NCBI GenBank assembly: GCA_001664505.1
Contig: CP011806.1
Location: forward strand, 3,411,385-3,475,384
Direction of reading: 5' to 3'
Length of the DNA stretch: 64,000 nucleotides
DNA from: Acidobacteria bacterium Mor1
GTDB taxonomy: Bacteria > Acidobacteriota > Polarisedimenticolia > Polarisedimenticolales > Polarisedimenticolaceae
The notes under the pieces: model-generated
Databases searched by the model: none
The model's input: only the letters and a program-made list of their open reading frames with translations
What the model was told of the DNA's origin: nothing
Translations under genes and position numbers: made by a program
Part shown: piece by piece, positions 10,499-19,401 of the stretch
Layout of the letters: each line of letters opens with the position of its first letter
How positions within the stretch are numbered: the stretch's first letter is position 1

Positions 10499-10956
10499 CC
10501 CTTCGGTCCGATCTTCCAGGTCACCGTGGTGCGGGCGACCTCGTCGCCGGAGGTATCCTTGATCGACGCGATCACGTCGAACTGTTGATCGACCATCTCG
10601 GTCGGCGGCGAACACTCGCAGGTCGCCGTCAGGGTGCCTCGGGCTTTCTTGAGGTAGTCGATCTTGAGCGAGGTGACGATGCCTCGCATCTCCCTGGGCA
10701 AGCCGGCCAGCATCGCCAGACCGCTGGCGACCTCGCCGAGATTCACCAGGGCAATCGCGTGGATCGAGTTGAGGTGGTTGCGCACGATCTTGCGGTCGCG
10801 CATCTCGACCCGGGCGAAGCCGGGACGCAGCTCCTTGACCTCGGGACGCACCGTGCCGGTGTAGGGCACCATCCGGGCCAGGCCCTTGTTGAACAGCCAC
10901 GGGCCCAGCGGTTTGGGGGAAAGGGACTTCCAGCGGGCCAGAATCGGATTGCTCAT
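10495..10956 (-). CDS. Hotdog-fold DUF4442 putative thioesterase
   Basis: The 153-residue protein has the DUF4442/PaaI-like hotdog core, including the characteristic NHLNSIHAIALVNLGEVASG helix around residues 60-80. A GCGAGGT ribosome-binding site precedes the ATG. Related proteins hydrolyse acyl thioesters or bind acyl groups. It is translationally coupled to the nitronate monooxygenase-like gene by a four-base overlap, so the two products probably act together. Confidence 0.8.
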   Translation of the reverse strand: MSNPILARWKSLSPKPLGPWLFNKGLARMVPYTGTVRPEVKELRPGFARVEMRDRKIVRNHLNSIHAIALVNLGEVASGLAMLAGLPREMRGIVTSLKIDYLKKARGTLTATCECSPPTEMVDQQFDVIASIKDTSGDEVARTTVTWKIGPKG

Positions 10957-11042
10957 CGAAACCTCGCACCTGTCAGGTTCTGCCGACCCATGGTTCTACC
11001 GGCGTAAACGACGTTAACGCAAGGGTTTTTGCGCCGATCTGC

Positions 11043-11048
11043 TAGCGT
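11043..11048 (+). promoter_or_regulatory. -10-like box very close to the start codon
   Basis: TAGCGT lies seven bases before ATG 11056, with no Shine-Dalgarno sequence between, so the mRNA may be leaderless. No -35 is obvious. Confidence 0.3.
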
Positions 11049-11055
11049 TCATGAG

Positions 11056-11739
11056 ATGGCGACCACCACTGAAGTAAGAAAAGCCCGAATCAAGCTCGCC
11101 GGCGCGGCGTGGCTGCTCACACTCACCCTGTGCGCCTGCGGCAGCGAACCACCGCAACCCGCCGGCGATCCCGTCGCCCGGGACGACGCCGAAGGCTCGG
11201 TGCTCTCTTACCTCTCCCGAATGGACGGCGAGCGTCGCGGGATGATGAACGTATCGCGAGAGGACGGCCGGTTGCTGCGCCTGCTGGTCGAGTCGACCGG
11301 CGCGCGCAACGTGATCGAGATCGGCACCTCCAACGGCTACTCGGCGATCTGGATCGCCCTCGGCCTGCGTAGCACCGGCGGTCACCTCACCACCTACGAG
11401 ATCGACGCCGAGCGGGCGCAACTGGCCCGGGATCACTTTACGGCCGGCGGCGTGGCCGATCTCGTGACGCTGATCGAGGGGGACGCCCACGCCGAGGTGC
11501 GCAAGCTGACCGAACCGATCGACCTCTTGTTTCTCGATGCCGACAAGAACGGCTACCTGGACTATCTGCAAACGCTGAAACCGCTGGTGCGCCCCGGAGG
11601 ACTGATCGTCGCCCACAACATGCGGGTGCCGCCGCCGGACCCACGGTTCGTCGAAGCGATCACCAGCGACCCCGAACTGGAAACCCTGTTCCTCGGGATG
11701 CAAGGGGCCGGAATGGGTGTGGCGCTGAAGAAACGCTGA
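11056..11739 (+). CDS. Exported O-methyltransferase-family protein, probable lipoprotein
   Basis: The 227-residue protein joins an N-terminal export signal to a class I SAM-methyltransferase fold. The signal has basic residues, then LAGAAWLLTLTLCACG with a lipobox-like Cys. The SAM-binding motif is VIEIGTSNGYSAIWIALGL, the ribose-binding acidic residue is in TYEIDAERA, and the metal-site element is LFLDADKNGYLDYL, as in catechol/caffeoyl-CoA type O-methyltransferases. ATG 11056 is chosen because it begins the signal; the frame stays open to 11029. A cytosolic SAM enzyme behind a lipoprotein signal is odd. Either the signal is misread or the protein has a different extracytoplasmic role. Confidence 0.78.
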   Translation: MATTTEVRKARIKLAGAAWLLTLTLCACGSEPPQPAGDPVARDDAEGSVLSYLSRMDGERRGMMNVSREDGRLLRLLVESTGARNVIEIGTSNGYSAIWIALGLRSTGGHLTTYEIDAERAQLARDHFTAGGVADLVTLIEGDAHAEVRKLTEPIDLLFLDADKNGYLDYLQTLKPLVRPGGLIVAHNMRVPPPDPRFVEAITSDPELETLFLGMQGAGMGVALKKR

Positions 11740-11745
11740 ACCGCG

Positions 11746-12522
11746 CTACTCGGCCGGCGCCGGCGAGGAGAGGTGGCCGTCGCGCTGCTCCCCCGGGAAC
11801 TGCACGGAGATCCACTGGAAGCGCTCCTCGCTCCACTGCCCTTCCCGCAGCAGCCAGTTGCGCACGAAGCGGGTGATCGTGCGGCGGCTCTCTTCCCGGG
11901 CTGCCTCGAGATGGTTGGGATCGCCGGCGTACTCCGAGAGCAACGGGGTCAGCGTCCGCTCCAGCTCATCGAAGCCCAGTTCAGGATCCGAAGGCAGCCA
12001 GCCGGTACTGCGCGACAAGCGCTCCAGGCGATCGGTGTGAATCGCCGGCGGCAGGCTCGGCCGGATCGCCGGCGCCTTGACCACACAGACCGACCCCTGG
12101 GCCTCGAGCTCCCAGGGATCGTCGAGACGCACGTGGTAGCGGTAGGTCACCGGAACCCGCAACTCGACCACCGTCTCGCCCAGCGAGAAACGATCCCACA
12201 ACACCTTGCGCTCGTCGGCACGGGTCACGGTCTCGACCACCGTGGCCGTGGCGACCTCCAGGTTGCCGGTGCCCGTCGACGCCAGCTCGGGAAGTGCGGA
12301 CTGGAAGGTGGTGGTGATGTTCTGGGACTGGAACGCCTCGGCGATCTCCGGCAAGGCCCGGCCGAAGGCCTTGGCCTCCTCGACGGCGCGCTCTGTTCCC
12401 GACAGAACCTTGTAGCCGAAGAACGCTCCGATCAGCAGCACCAGGGCCACCAGCCCCAATACGGCCCAGCGGAACATGCCGTCGCCGCTCCCTTGCGCCT
12501 CGCTATTGCCGTCTTGATTCAC
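11746..12522 (-). CDS. Single-pass membrane protein, DUF4230-like
   Basis: The protein has a short Gln/Gly/Ser-rich N terminus, one membrane helix (FRWAVLGLVALVLLIGAFFGYKVL) and an extracytoplasmic domain of about 190 residues. The stretch VVELRVPVTYRYHVRL fits the beta-rich core of DUF4230-like proteins, but the assignment is tentative. The start is uncertain. GTG 12522 is used, GTG 12561 is also open but lies 32 bases from the divergent SDR gene, and ATG 12477 has the best ribosome-binding match. The stop lies seven bases past the end of the convergent methyltransferase gene. Confidence 0.6.
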   Translation of the reverse strand: MNQDGNSEAQGSGDGMFRWAVLGLVALVLLIGAFFGYKVLSGTERAVEEAKAFGRALPEIAEAFQSQNITTTFQSALPELASTGTGNLEVATATVVETVTRADERKVLWDRFSLGETVVELRVPVTYRYHVRLDDPWELEAQGSVCVVKAPAIRPSLPPAIHTDRLERLSRSTGWLPSDPELGFDELERTLTPLLSEYAGDPNHLEAAREESRRTITRFVRNWLLREGQWSEERFQWISVQFPGEQRDGHLSSPAPAE

Positions 12523-12581
12523 CTGTCCATCATGAGGCCTCGGGGGCGATTTGTCCCGCACCGCTTTTCGGGTTTTGGCGT

Positions 12582-12587
12582 TAGGAT
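12582..12587 (+). promoter_or_regulatory. -10-like box next to GTG start
   Basis: TAGGAT ends six bases before GTG 12594. It could be a -10 of a leaderless message. Alternatively its AGGA core could act as a ribosome-binding site. Confidence 0.3.
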
Positions 12588-12593
12588 GCGCCG

Positions 12594-13583
12594 GTGAGCT
12601 CGCAACCCACCGCTTTCGTCACCGGGGGCACCGGCTTCGTCGGCCTCAATCTGGTCAAGTCCCTGATCGATCGGGGCTACGCCGTGACGGCGCTCCACCG
12701 GGAGTCCTCTGCCGTCGACGACCTGCGGGAGACCGGCGCGACCCTCACCGTCGCGGATCTCCACGACGCCGACGGGGTCAAACACGCCATGCCCCGGGGC
12801 GTCGACGCGGTCTTCCACGTGGCCGGCAACATCAACATGTGGTCCCGGCGCAACCGGCAGCAGACCCGGGATAACGTGCTGGGCACGCGCAATGTGGTCG
12901 AGGCGGCGTTGTCCCGCAAGGCGGGCAAGCTGGTCCACACGTCGAGCATCGCGGCCTTCGGCATCCACGACAGCCCGATCGACGAGGACACCGCAGAGAA
13001 CGCCAGCACCTCGTGGATCCACTACCTGCGGACCAAGCGCAGCGCCGAAACCGTGGTGCGCTGGGGCATCGAGCAGGGACTGGACGCCACGATCCTCAAC
13101 CCGGCCAACATCGTCGGCCCCCATGACCGCTCCGGTTGGGGCGGCGTGATTCGCCGGGCGGTTACCGGCAAGCTGCCTGCGATGCCTCCGGGCCGGGGCT
13201 CCTTCTGTCACGTGGCCGCAGTGGTCGATGCCCACATCGCCGCCGTGGAGCGGGGCCGCACCGGCGAGAACTACCTGCTCGGCGGAGTCGATGCGCCGTA
13301 CTCGGAACTCGTGCGCACCGCAGGTGAGGTCTCCGGCCGCAAGGTGACCCGGCGGACGGCCGCGGCCTGGCAGCTTCGCGCCTACGCCCGCTATCAGGTG
13401 ATCAAGGCCGCGGTCACCGGCGGAACGCCGAAGACCACTCCCGAAGCGGCCGCCCTGGTCAGCACGTCGATGATCTGCCGCAGCGACAAGGCGGAACGGG
13501 AGCTGGGCTACACCCCGGCGAGCCTCGAGCAGATGGTCGGTGACGCCTGGCGCTGGATGGCCGGCGCGGGACTCGACGGCTAG
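12594..13583 (+). CDS. NAD-dependent epimerase/reductase (extended SDR, dihydroflavonol-reductase-like)
   Basis: The 329-residue protein begins with the NAD(P)-binding motif TGGTGFVGLNLVKSL. It has the catalytic Tyr144 and Lys148 in YLRTK, preceded by the HTSSIAAFG serine strand. The length and the C-terminal half fit extended SDRs of the dihydroflavonol-4-reductase/3-beta-HSD type, which reduce or epimerise sugars, sterols or ketones. The start is GTG 12594. The following hairpin (13601-13628) may also end this transcript. Confidence 0.87.
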   Translation: MSSQPTAFVTGGTGFVGLNLVKSLIDRGYAVTALHRESSAVDDLRETGATLTVADLHDADGVKHAMPRGVDAVFHVAGNINMWSRRNRQQTRDNVLGTRNVVEAALSRKAGKLVHTSSIAAFGIHDSPIDEDTAENASTSWIHYLRTKRSAETVVRWGIEQGLDATILNPANIVGPHDRSGWGGVIRRAVTGKLPAMPPGRGSFCHVAAVVDAHIAAVERGRTGENYLLGGVDAPYSELVRTAGEVSGRKVTRRTAAAWQLRAYARYQVIKAAVTGGTPKTTPEAAALVSTSMICRSDKAERELGYTPASLEQMVGDAWRWMAGAGLDG

Positions 13584-13590
13584 ATCCGCC

Positions 13591-13628
13591 GGAAAAAGAA
13601 AACGGGCGAGCCCGAAGGCCCGCCCGTT
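13591..13628 (-). terminator. Rho-independent terminator of the first trypsin-like protease gene
   Basis: On the reverse strand an 8-bp stem (AACGGGCG with CGCCCGTT) is followed by TTCTTTTTCC. It lies 28 bases after the protease stop and faces the SDR gene, so it may work both ways. Confidence 0.85.
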
Positions 13629-13655
13629 GTGTTTGCTGGCGATCGTGATGTCGGA

Positions 13656-16382
13656 TCAGGGGCAGGTGCCCGCCACATCCTGGGTGGCGATACCGCAGAA
13701 GCCCACGCCGGTTGAGCTACGGATCGCGCCCGACGACGCGTGACCATGGTGGCTCTCGATGGTGCCGTCGGCACCGGCGATGATCCACCAGACCAGTTCG
13801 CCTGCGGCGGGGGCCGGAATGGTCACCGTGTCGGAACCTGACGGATCCAGCGAGCAGGAGCCACCGGTCACCGCGGAGAAGTCGGAACCGTCACCGTAGA
13901 GCAGGTGATAGCCCGGCGCGCCGCAGGTGGTGGTGTCGAACTGAACGTCGACACTGTCTCCGGCGCCGGCCGAAGCGGTCATCGGCGAGCCGCCGTTCAT
14001 CGCACCGTCGGGTACCGGCGACAGAGTGCTTGCCGCCTGCTGGCAGGTGGCGAAACCGAAGACCTCGAGCTCGTCGATGTTCCAACCGCAGTACTCGACC
14101 TGGGCGTTGGTGCGGATACCGAAGCGAAGCTGGACGTTGGCGCTGTCCGCGAGACCGGCAGGACCGTCCACGGTGATGTCCTGCCAGGATCCATCGTTCA
14201 TGTTGGTCTCGGGGTTCTCCCAGACCCGGGTCCAGTTGCCGCCCTGGCCGAACTCGATGAAGCCCTCATCGAGCTGGAAGCGCTGCATGCCCATCCAGCG
14301 CTTGAACCGCACCTTGACGTCGGCGCCGCCGAAGGTGTTGAAGGTCGGGCTCTCGGCGTGCTGCGCCGGGAAGATGGCCCGGCTGTAGTTGCCCGCCAGG
14401 TTGGTCCCCAGCACGTTGCTGCCGGCAAAGGCGCTGGACGGGTCGGGACCTCCGCCGGCACCGCCGCCGGCGCCGGAGCCACCCTGGCCCAGCGGAGCAC
14501 CCATCTCCCACTCGCCGACCATGGACCAACCATCGTTCGATTCGAAGCCGGTGGAGTAGTAGATCTGCTCGGGGCCGGTAGCGAACATCGCGTGCTGTTC
14601 CCGGTTGATCTCCTCGTTCCCGCTGTTGCAGGGACCGAAGCCGGTGGTGTCCGTGTCCTCGGCCCGCACCACGTAGAAGTAGTTGACCCGGTCGTCGACC
14701 TGGGTGTCGACGAAGCTGTTGGTCGTCAGGCAGGAAGCGATCAGGTCCGACGGCTGCGGATCGAAGCCGTCGACGGTAGAGCGGTAGACGTTGTAGGTCA
14801 CGCCGGCGCCGGCCGAACACTGGGCCGAGGCACCGCCCCAGTCCAGCTGGATGCCGCAGGCGGTCGCCTCGACGTTGACCGCCGACTGCAGGCCGTCGAA
14901 GAGCGGCAGCTCGCGGCAGACACCGCTGGGAGTCACTACCTCGCAGTTGGAGCGTGCGGTCTCGCAGTCGTCGGCGCTGACGGCCAGCACTTCGTAGGAG
15001 TACTCGATGCCGCCGGAGACCAGCACGTCGTCGTAGTTGGTCGCCGTGGTTTCGGCCAGCAGCTCCTTGTTGCCGCAGCCGTCCTTGGAGCGGAAGATCT
15101 GGTAGACCGCCGCTCCCGGCGCCGCGGTCCAGCTCAGCTGAACCAGGTTGTCGCTGGGAGTCGTCGCGACCAGGCTGGTCGGCGCCGGACCCGGGTTGCA
15201 GGTCGAACAGGCCGGCAGCGGATTCGACGAGGCCAGCAGGTCCTCGTAGACGTACTTGGTGGCCACGCCCCGGTTGGGACAGTTGGCGCAATGGTGCAGC
15301 GCGATCGCCCGGTGGGTCACCCCACCCATGACGACCGAACCCGAGGAGCCACCCTCGGTGTCGCAGTAGTAACCGACGTCGGGTACCGAAGCGCCGGTGC
15401 AGGCCGGCTCACTGGTCGAGAACACCTCGCAGCGGCCGGACTCGTCGGAGGGGTCGGTACTGAAGAAGGACATCCGCTTGGGGTCCCCCGAGGGGTGATG
15501 CAGGATGTACATCGGGTCGTTGGCCAGCGGAAGCTCGGTCTCGATCTGGATGTAGCCGTAGGTCGCCTGAGGGTCGGTACCCGCCAGGTCCGGCGCGATG
15601 AGCGCGTAGTCCAGGCCGGGATCGACCTCGAGCAGCGTGCCGCCCTGGAGCTGCATCTCGGCCGACGCGCTGCCGCTTCCGCACGACGGACGCTTGTACT
15701 CGAACTGGAATTCGATGTTGTTCAGCTGCGACTGGCTGCCGACGCAGTGCTCGTTGGTGATGATGTGGTTCTCGCAGGAGATCAACCAACCCGAGCAGTG
15801 GGACGAACCGTTCTGCAGCAGCTTGACCACCGCGCGGCTCTTCTCGAACTCATCGGGGTGGGTGTCGCGATAGCACTCGATGTCCTCGAAGTCCTCGCTG
15901 CCGCACAGCGCGTCGTTCCCCGGCTCCTCGCTGCCCTTGCGCGGGAAACCGTGGGTCCAACGGTCGATCACCAGACCGTGGTTCTCGTGGCCGGTGCTGC
16001 GGGACATCAGGGTGATGCGCATGGTGTCGCCGAAGATCGAAAGCCCCCAGAAGTCGCCGCCGCGATCCTGGAACCCGCGCCCGGCGTACCGGTGCACCTG
16101 GGTGCCTTCCGGGTTCGACAGCAGGACGAAGTCCCCCTCGGCCAGGTCGAAGGTCTCGAAGTGGGCCACGATGAAGGTCGCGCCCGGCCAGTGCAGTTCG
16201 TGGCTCCAGACCGGAACCGGCACGCCGTTCCCGTGGGGATAGGGGTGCGGGGTTTCGATCCGTTCCTGCACCTCGTCGGCAATGCGGGTCGGCCCGCCGG
16301 GGCCGGTTTCGGCCAACGCCGGCAGCGCAGCCAGCATCAGGGCGGTACCCAGCAAGATCAGGACTCTCGGCAGTCGTGACAT
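13656..16382 (-). CDS. Secreted trypsin-like serine protease with fibronectin-III and C-terminal accessory domains (copy A)
   Basis: The 908-residue exoprotein has a signal peptide (RVLILLGTALMLAALPALA). An N-terminal beta domain spans about residues 30-150. The S1-type protease domain has His212 (TNEHC), Asp258 (LDYALI) and Ser347 (GGSSGSV), and its V8/S1B-like style is inferred. Two fibronectin-III-like domains follow. Next comes a jelly-roll-like module starting YYSTGFESNDGW and containing GEWEMGAPLGQGG, with a Gly-rich linker. The end is a roughly 100-residue Cys-containing domain. ATG 16382 is chosen over 16403 because GGAGAG sits in between. It is paralogous along its full length to the next gene upstream, and their last residues are identical (GIATQDVAGTCP here, GIETQDVAGTCP there, apart from one position). 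Confidence 0.92.
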   Translation of the reverse strand: MSRLPRVLILLGTALMLAALPALAETGPGGPTRIADEVQERIETPHPYPHGNGVPVPVWSHELHWPGATFIVAHFETFDLAEGDFVLLSNPEGTQVHRYAGRGFQDRGGDFWGLSIFGDTMRITLMSRSTGHENHGLVIDRWTHGFPRKGSEEPGNDALCGSEDFEDIECYRDTHPDEFEKSRAVVKLLQNGSSHCSGWLISCENHIITNEHCVGSQSQLNNIEFQFEYKRPSCGSGSASAEMQLQGGTLLEVDPGLDYALIAPDLAGTDPQATYGYIQIETELPLANDPMYILHHPSGDPKRMSFFSTDPSDESGRCEVFSTSEPACTGASVPDVGYYCDTEGGSSGSVVMGGVTHRAIALHHCANCPNRGVATKYVYEDLLASSNPLPACSTCNPGPAPTSLVATTPSDNLVQLSWTAAPGAAVYQIFRSKDGCGNKELLAETTATNYDDVLVSGGIEYSYEVLAVSADDCETARSNCEVVTPSGVCRELPLFDGLQSAVNVEATACGIQLDWGGASAQCSAGAGVTYNVYRSTVDGFDPQPSDLIASCLTTNSFVDTQVDDRVNYFYVVRAEDTDTTGFGPCNSGNEEINREQHAMFATGPEQIYYSTGFESNDGWSMVGEWEMGAPLGQGGSGAGGGAGGGPDPSSAFAGSNVLGTNLAGNYSRAIFPAQHAESPTFNTFGGADVKVRFKRWMGMQRFQLDEGFIEFGQGGNWTRVWENPETNMNDGSWQDITVDGPAGLADSANVQLRFGIRTNAQVEYCGWNIDELEVFGFATCQQAASTLSPVPDGAMNGGSPMTASAGAGDSVDVQFDTTTCGAPGYHLLYGDGSDFSAVTGGSCSLDPSGSDTVTIPAPAAGELVWWIIAGADGTIESHHGHASSGAIRSSTGVGFCGIATQDVAGTCP

Positions 16383-16476
16383 GTCGCTTTCTCTCCTCGT
16401 CATTTCTCTTCGCTGCTTTCAGCTCGCGCGTGTCGCGCGCCGCAGCCGTCCCCCCCGGAAGGCATCCAACGGATCC

Positions 16477-19194
16477 CTAGGGGCAGGTGCCGGCAACGTC
16501 CTGGGTTTCGATTCCACAATGTCCCGCGCCTTCGGAGAGCCGCAGGTTGCCACCCGAGTCGAAGCCGTGGTGACTCTCGACCGAGCCCTCGCCCGCGGCG
16601 AGCACCCACCAGGTGACCTTGCCCACCGGCGGAACCGGGATGGACACGTTGATTGAACCGCTGGTGCCGACGTCACAGCTCGAGCCGGTGACGGCGCCGT
16701 AGTCGTCGGAGCTTCCGTAGAGCAGGTGGAAGCCGGTAGCCGGGCAGGTGCCGGTATCGAAGGTGATGTCGACACTGTCGCCGGCTCCGGGCGTCGCGGT
16801 CATCATCGTGCCGCCGGCCAGGAAGCCGTCGGGCACCGGCGAAACCCCGAGGGAAGCCGGGCTGCAGGTCGAACGCTCGAAGACCTCGAGGCCGTCGACG
16901 TTCCAACCGCAGTAGCGCACGGACCCGTCGGTATCGATACCGAAGCGGATCTGGGCGTTGTTCACGCCGACGAGCTCGGCGGAAGCATCCAGCTCGATGT
17001 CCTGCCAGCTCGAATCGGAGAACGAGGTATCCGGGTTTTGCCAGATCCGCGTCCAGCTGCCGTTGTCACCGACCTCGACGAAGGCCTGGTCGTAGATGCT
17101 GCGTTCGACACCGAGCCAACGCTTGAAGCGGATGATCGCGTCGTTGCGGTCGGCAGCGCTGAAGAACGGACTGGTCGCCATGTGGCCCGGCGCGGCGATG
17201 CTGTTCTCGTAGTTGCCGATAGCGCTGCCCTGGCCGCTGAGGTCGGTTCCCAGCACCTGGCTGCCCTCGTAGGCGCCGGCGGGATCGGCGTTTCCGCTAC
17301 CCGAGCCGGCGGAACCACCGAGACTCTGGGGCACACCGATCTGCCACTCCCCTTCCAGGTTCCAACCCGAAGGGGATTCGAAGTCTTCGCTGAAGAAGAC
17401 GAAGTCCGGACCGGCCGGCGAAGCGTCGAGCTGCACGCCGTTCTGTTCGAAGTTTCCGCCGTTGCACGGTCCGCCGCCGGTGGCCAGACCATCCTCGGCG
17501 CGCACCTCGTAGAAGTAGTCGATGCCGTTCTGAACATCGGTGTCGACGTAGCCGGTGGCCTCAACGCAGGAGGCGATCAGCTGGGGTGCCGACGGATCCG
17601 AAGTGGAGCGGTAAACGTTGTAGCGCACGCCGATGCCGCAGTTTCCGCTGGCGGCGTCCCAGTCGAGGCGCACACCGCACGAACCGGACTGCATGCTGCG
17701 GGCCGAGACGATGCCGCTGAAGGTCGGCGCCTCACGGCAAACGCCGGTCGCCGTCGCCGTGGCGCAGTTCGAGAGCGCGGTCTCGCAGTTCTCGGCGCTG
17801 ACGGCGCTCACCCGGTAGCTGTACTCGAAGTCTCCCGAGACCGACGTATCGTCGAAGGTCGTCGCGGTGGTCGAGCCGATCTGGGTCATGCGGACGTCGC
17901 AGCCCTCTTCCTGGCTGCGGTAGATGTTGTAGGTCGCCGCGCCCGGCTCGGGGTTCCAGGTCAGGCGGATCACGTTGTCCGACGGGGTCGTGGCGGCGAG
18001 GCCGGTCGGCTCGGGACCGGGGTTACAGGTCGAACAGGCCGGCAGCGGGTTCGACGAGGCCAGCAGATCCTCGTAGATGTACCGGGTCGCCACACCGCGG
18101 TTTGGGCAGTTGGCGCAGTGGTGCAGGGCGATGGCGCGGTGGTCGTCGCCACCCATCACCACCGAACCCGAGGAACCACCCTCGGTATCGCAGAAATAGC
18201 CGACGTCGGGCACCGAAGCGCCGGTGCAGGCCGGTTCGCTGGTGGAGAACACCTCGCAGCGGCCGGACTCGTCGGTGGAGTCGGTGCTGAAGAAAGACAT
18301 CCGCTTGGGGTCCCCCGAGGGGTGATGCAGGATGTACATCGGATCGTTGGGCTGCGGCAGTTCGGTTTCGATCTGGATGTAGCCGTAGGTCGCCTGGGGA
18401 TCGTTGCCCCCCAGGTTCGGCGCGATCAGGGCGTAGTCGAGGCCGGCGTCGACCTCGAGCAGGGTGCCGCCCTGGAGCTGGAGTTCGGCGGTTGCCGTTC
18501 CGGTGCCGCAGCCGGGACGCTTGTACTCGAACTGGAACTCGATGTTGTCCAGCTGAGCCTGGCTGCCGACGCAGTGCTCGTTGGTGATGATGTGGTTCTC
18601 GCAGGAGATCAACCAACCCGAGCAGTGGGACGAACCGTTCTGCAGCAGCTTGACCACCGCGCGGCTCTTCTCGAACTCATCGGGATGGGTATCCCGGTAG
18701 CACTCGATGTCTTCGAAGTCTTCACTGCCGCACAGCGCGTCGACGCCCGGCACGTCCCCTTCGGGATAGCCGTGGGTCCAGCGGTCGATCACGATGCCGT
18801 AGGCGTCGCTGTCAACCTGACGGGAGTAGAGGGACAGGCGCATGGTGTCGCCGAAGACCGACAGGCCCCAGAAGTTGCCCCCCTTCGCCAGGTAGCCGCG
18901 GCCGTCGTACTGATGGCGCTGCTTGCCGTCGCCGCTTTCGAGGACCAGCACATCCCCTTCGGCCAGTTCGAATCGCTCGAAATGCACGCTGATGAAGCTG
19001 GCGTCGGGCCAATGAAGCACGTGCTCCCAGACGGGGCCGGTGGACGGCCCGGTCCCCGCGTAGGGATGGGGCGTTTCGATCCGTTCCTCGACCTCGTCGG
19101 CGACGCGAATCGCCTCCTGGGCCATGGCGACGGATGAAACAAGGAGAACGGCGAGCAGACAGACGAACAGACGGCGAGCCGGTCGGAACGGCAT
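16477..19194 (-). CDS. Secreted trypsin-like serine protease, tandem paralogue (copy B)
   Basis: The 905-residue protein has the same architecture as copy A, 94 bases upstream of it on the same strand. The signal peptide is RLFVCLLAVLLVSSVAMAQ, and the triad is His207, Asp253 and Ser342. Two FN3-like domains follow, then the accessory module with GEWQIGVPQSLGG and the same C-terminal domain. The protease domain is the most similar part and long DNA stretches are nearly identical there (for example near 18,590-18,660 and 15,770-15,850). The N- and C-terminal thirds have drifted. ATG 19194 has AGGGGGG upstream. This is a tandem duplication whose protease core is either under strong selection or has been homogenised. 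Confidence 0.92.
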   Translation of the reverse strand: MPFRPARRLFVCLLAVLLVSSVAMAQEAIRVADEVEERIETPHPYAGTGPSTGPVWEHVLHWPDASFISVHFERFELAEGDVLVLESGDGKQRHQYDGRGYLAKGGNFWGLSVFGDTMRLSLYSRQVDSDAYGIVIDRWTHGYPEGDVPGVDALCGSEDFEDIECYRDTHPDEFEKSRAVVKLLQNGSSHCSGWLISCENHIITNEHCVGSQAQLDNIEFQFEYKRPGCGTGTATAELQLQGGTLLEVDAGLDYALIAPNLGGNDPQATYGYIQIETELPQPNDPMYILHHPSGDPKRMSFFSTDSTDESGRCEVFSTSEPACTGASVPDVGYFCDTEGGSSGSVVMGGDDHRAIALHHCANCPNRGVATRYIYEDLLASSNPLPACSTCNPGPEPTGLAATTPSDNVIRLTWNPEPGAATYNIYRSQEEGCDVRMTQIGSTTATTFDDTSVSGDFEYSYRVSAVSAENCETALSNCATATATGVCREAPTFSGIVSARSMQSGSCGVRLDWDAASGNCGIGVRYNVYRSTSDPSAPQLIASCVEATGYVDTDVQNGIDYFYEVRAEDGLATGGGPCNGGNFEQNGVQLDASPAGPDFVFFSEDFESPSGWNLEGEWQIGVPQSLGGSAGSGSGNADPAGAYEGSQVLGTDLSGQGSAIGNYENSIAAPGHMATSPFFSAADRNDAIIRFKRWLGVERSIYDQAFVEVGDNGSWTRIWQNPDTSFSDSSWQDIELDASAELVGVNNAQIRFGIDTDGSVRYCGWNVDGLEVFERSTCSPASLGVSPVPDGFLAGGTMMTATPGAGDSVDITFDTGTCPATGFHLLYGSSDDYGAVTGSSCDVGTSGSINVSIPVPPVGKVTWWVLAAGEGSVESHHGFDSGGNLRLSEGAGHCGIETQDVAGTCP

Positions 19195-19330
19195 TTGCGG
19201 ATACCCCCCTAAGAGGTCGGTAGTTGACGACCCACGGCCCGCGCACACTCATATGGGTCGCTGCGCATACGACGGACCGCTCCCGCGGCCGAATGTACGA
19301 CGATTTGTCCGCAATCCGGTTGGGAAAACA

Positions 19331-19354
19331 GCAAAAACCCCGGCCGTCCGACCG
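19331..19354 (-). terminator. Possible weak terminator after the TPR gene
   Basis: On the reverse strand, CGGTC-GGAC-GGCCG forms a 5-bp stem with one G-U pair and is followed by GGGGTTTTTGC. The stem is short and the run of T is modest. The rest of 19,195-19,401 shows no gene. Confidence 0.3.
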
Positions 19355-19401
19355 AAGTTCAGGTTCTGTTTGGCCTTTTTCCAGGTTTTCCGGAAACAGC
19401 T

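Noticed and set aside
13905-19137. Two long forward-strand frames opposite the trypsin-like proteases
   Set aside because: They repeat the same antisense pattern in both duplicated genes and mirror their domain similarity. Composition is Val/Gly/Arg/Asp-rich with no recognisable fold.
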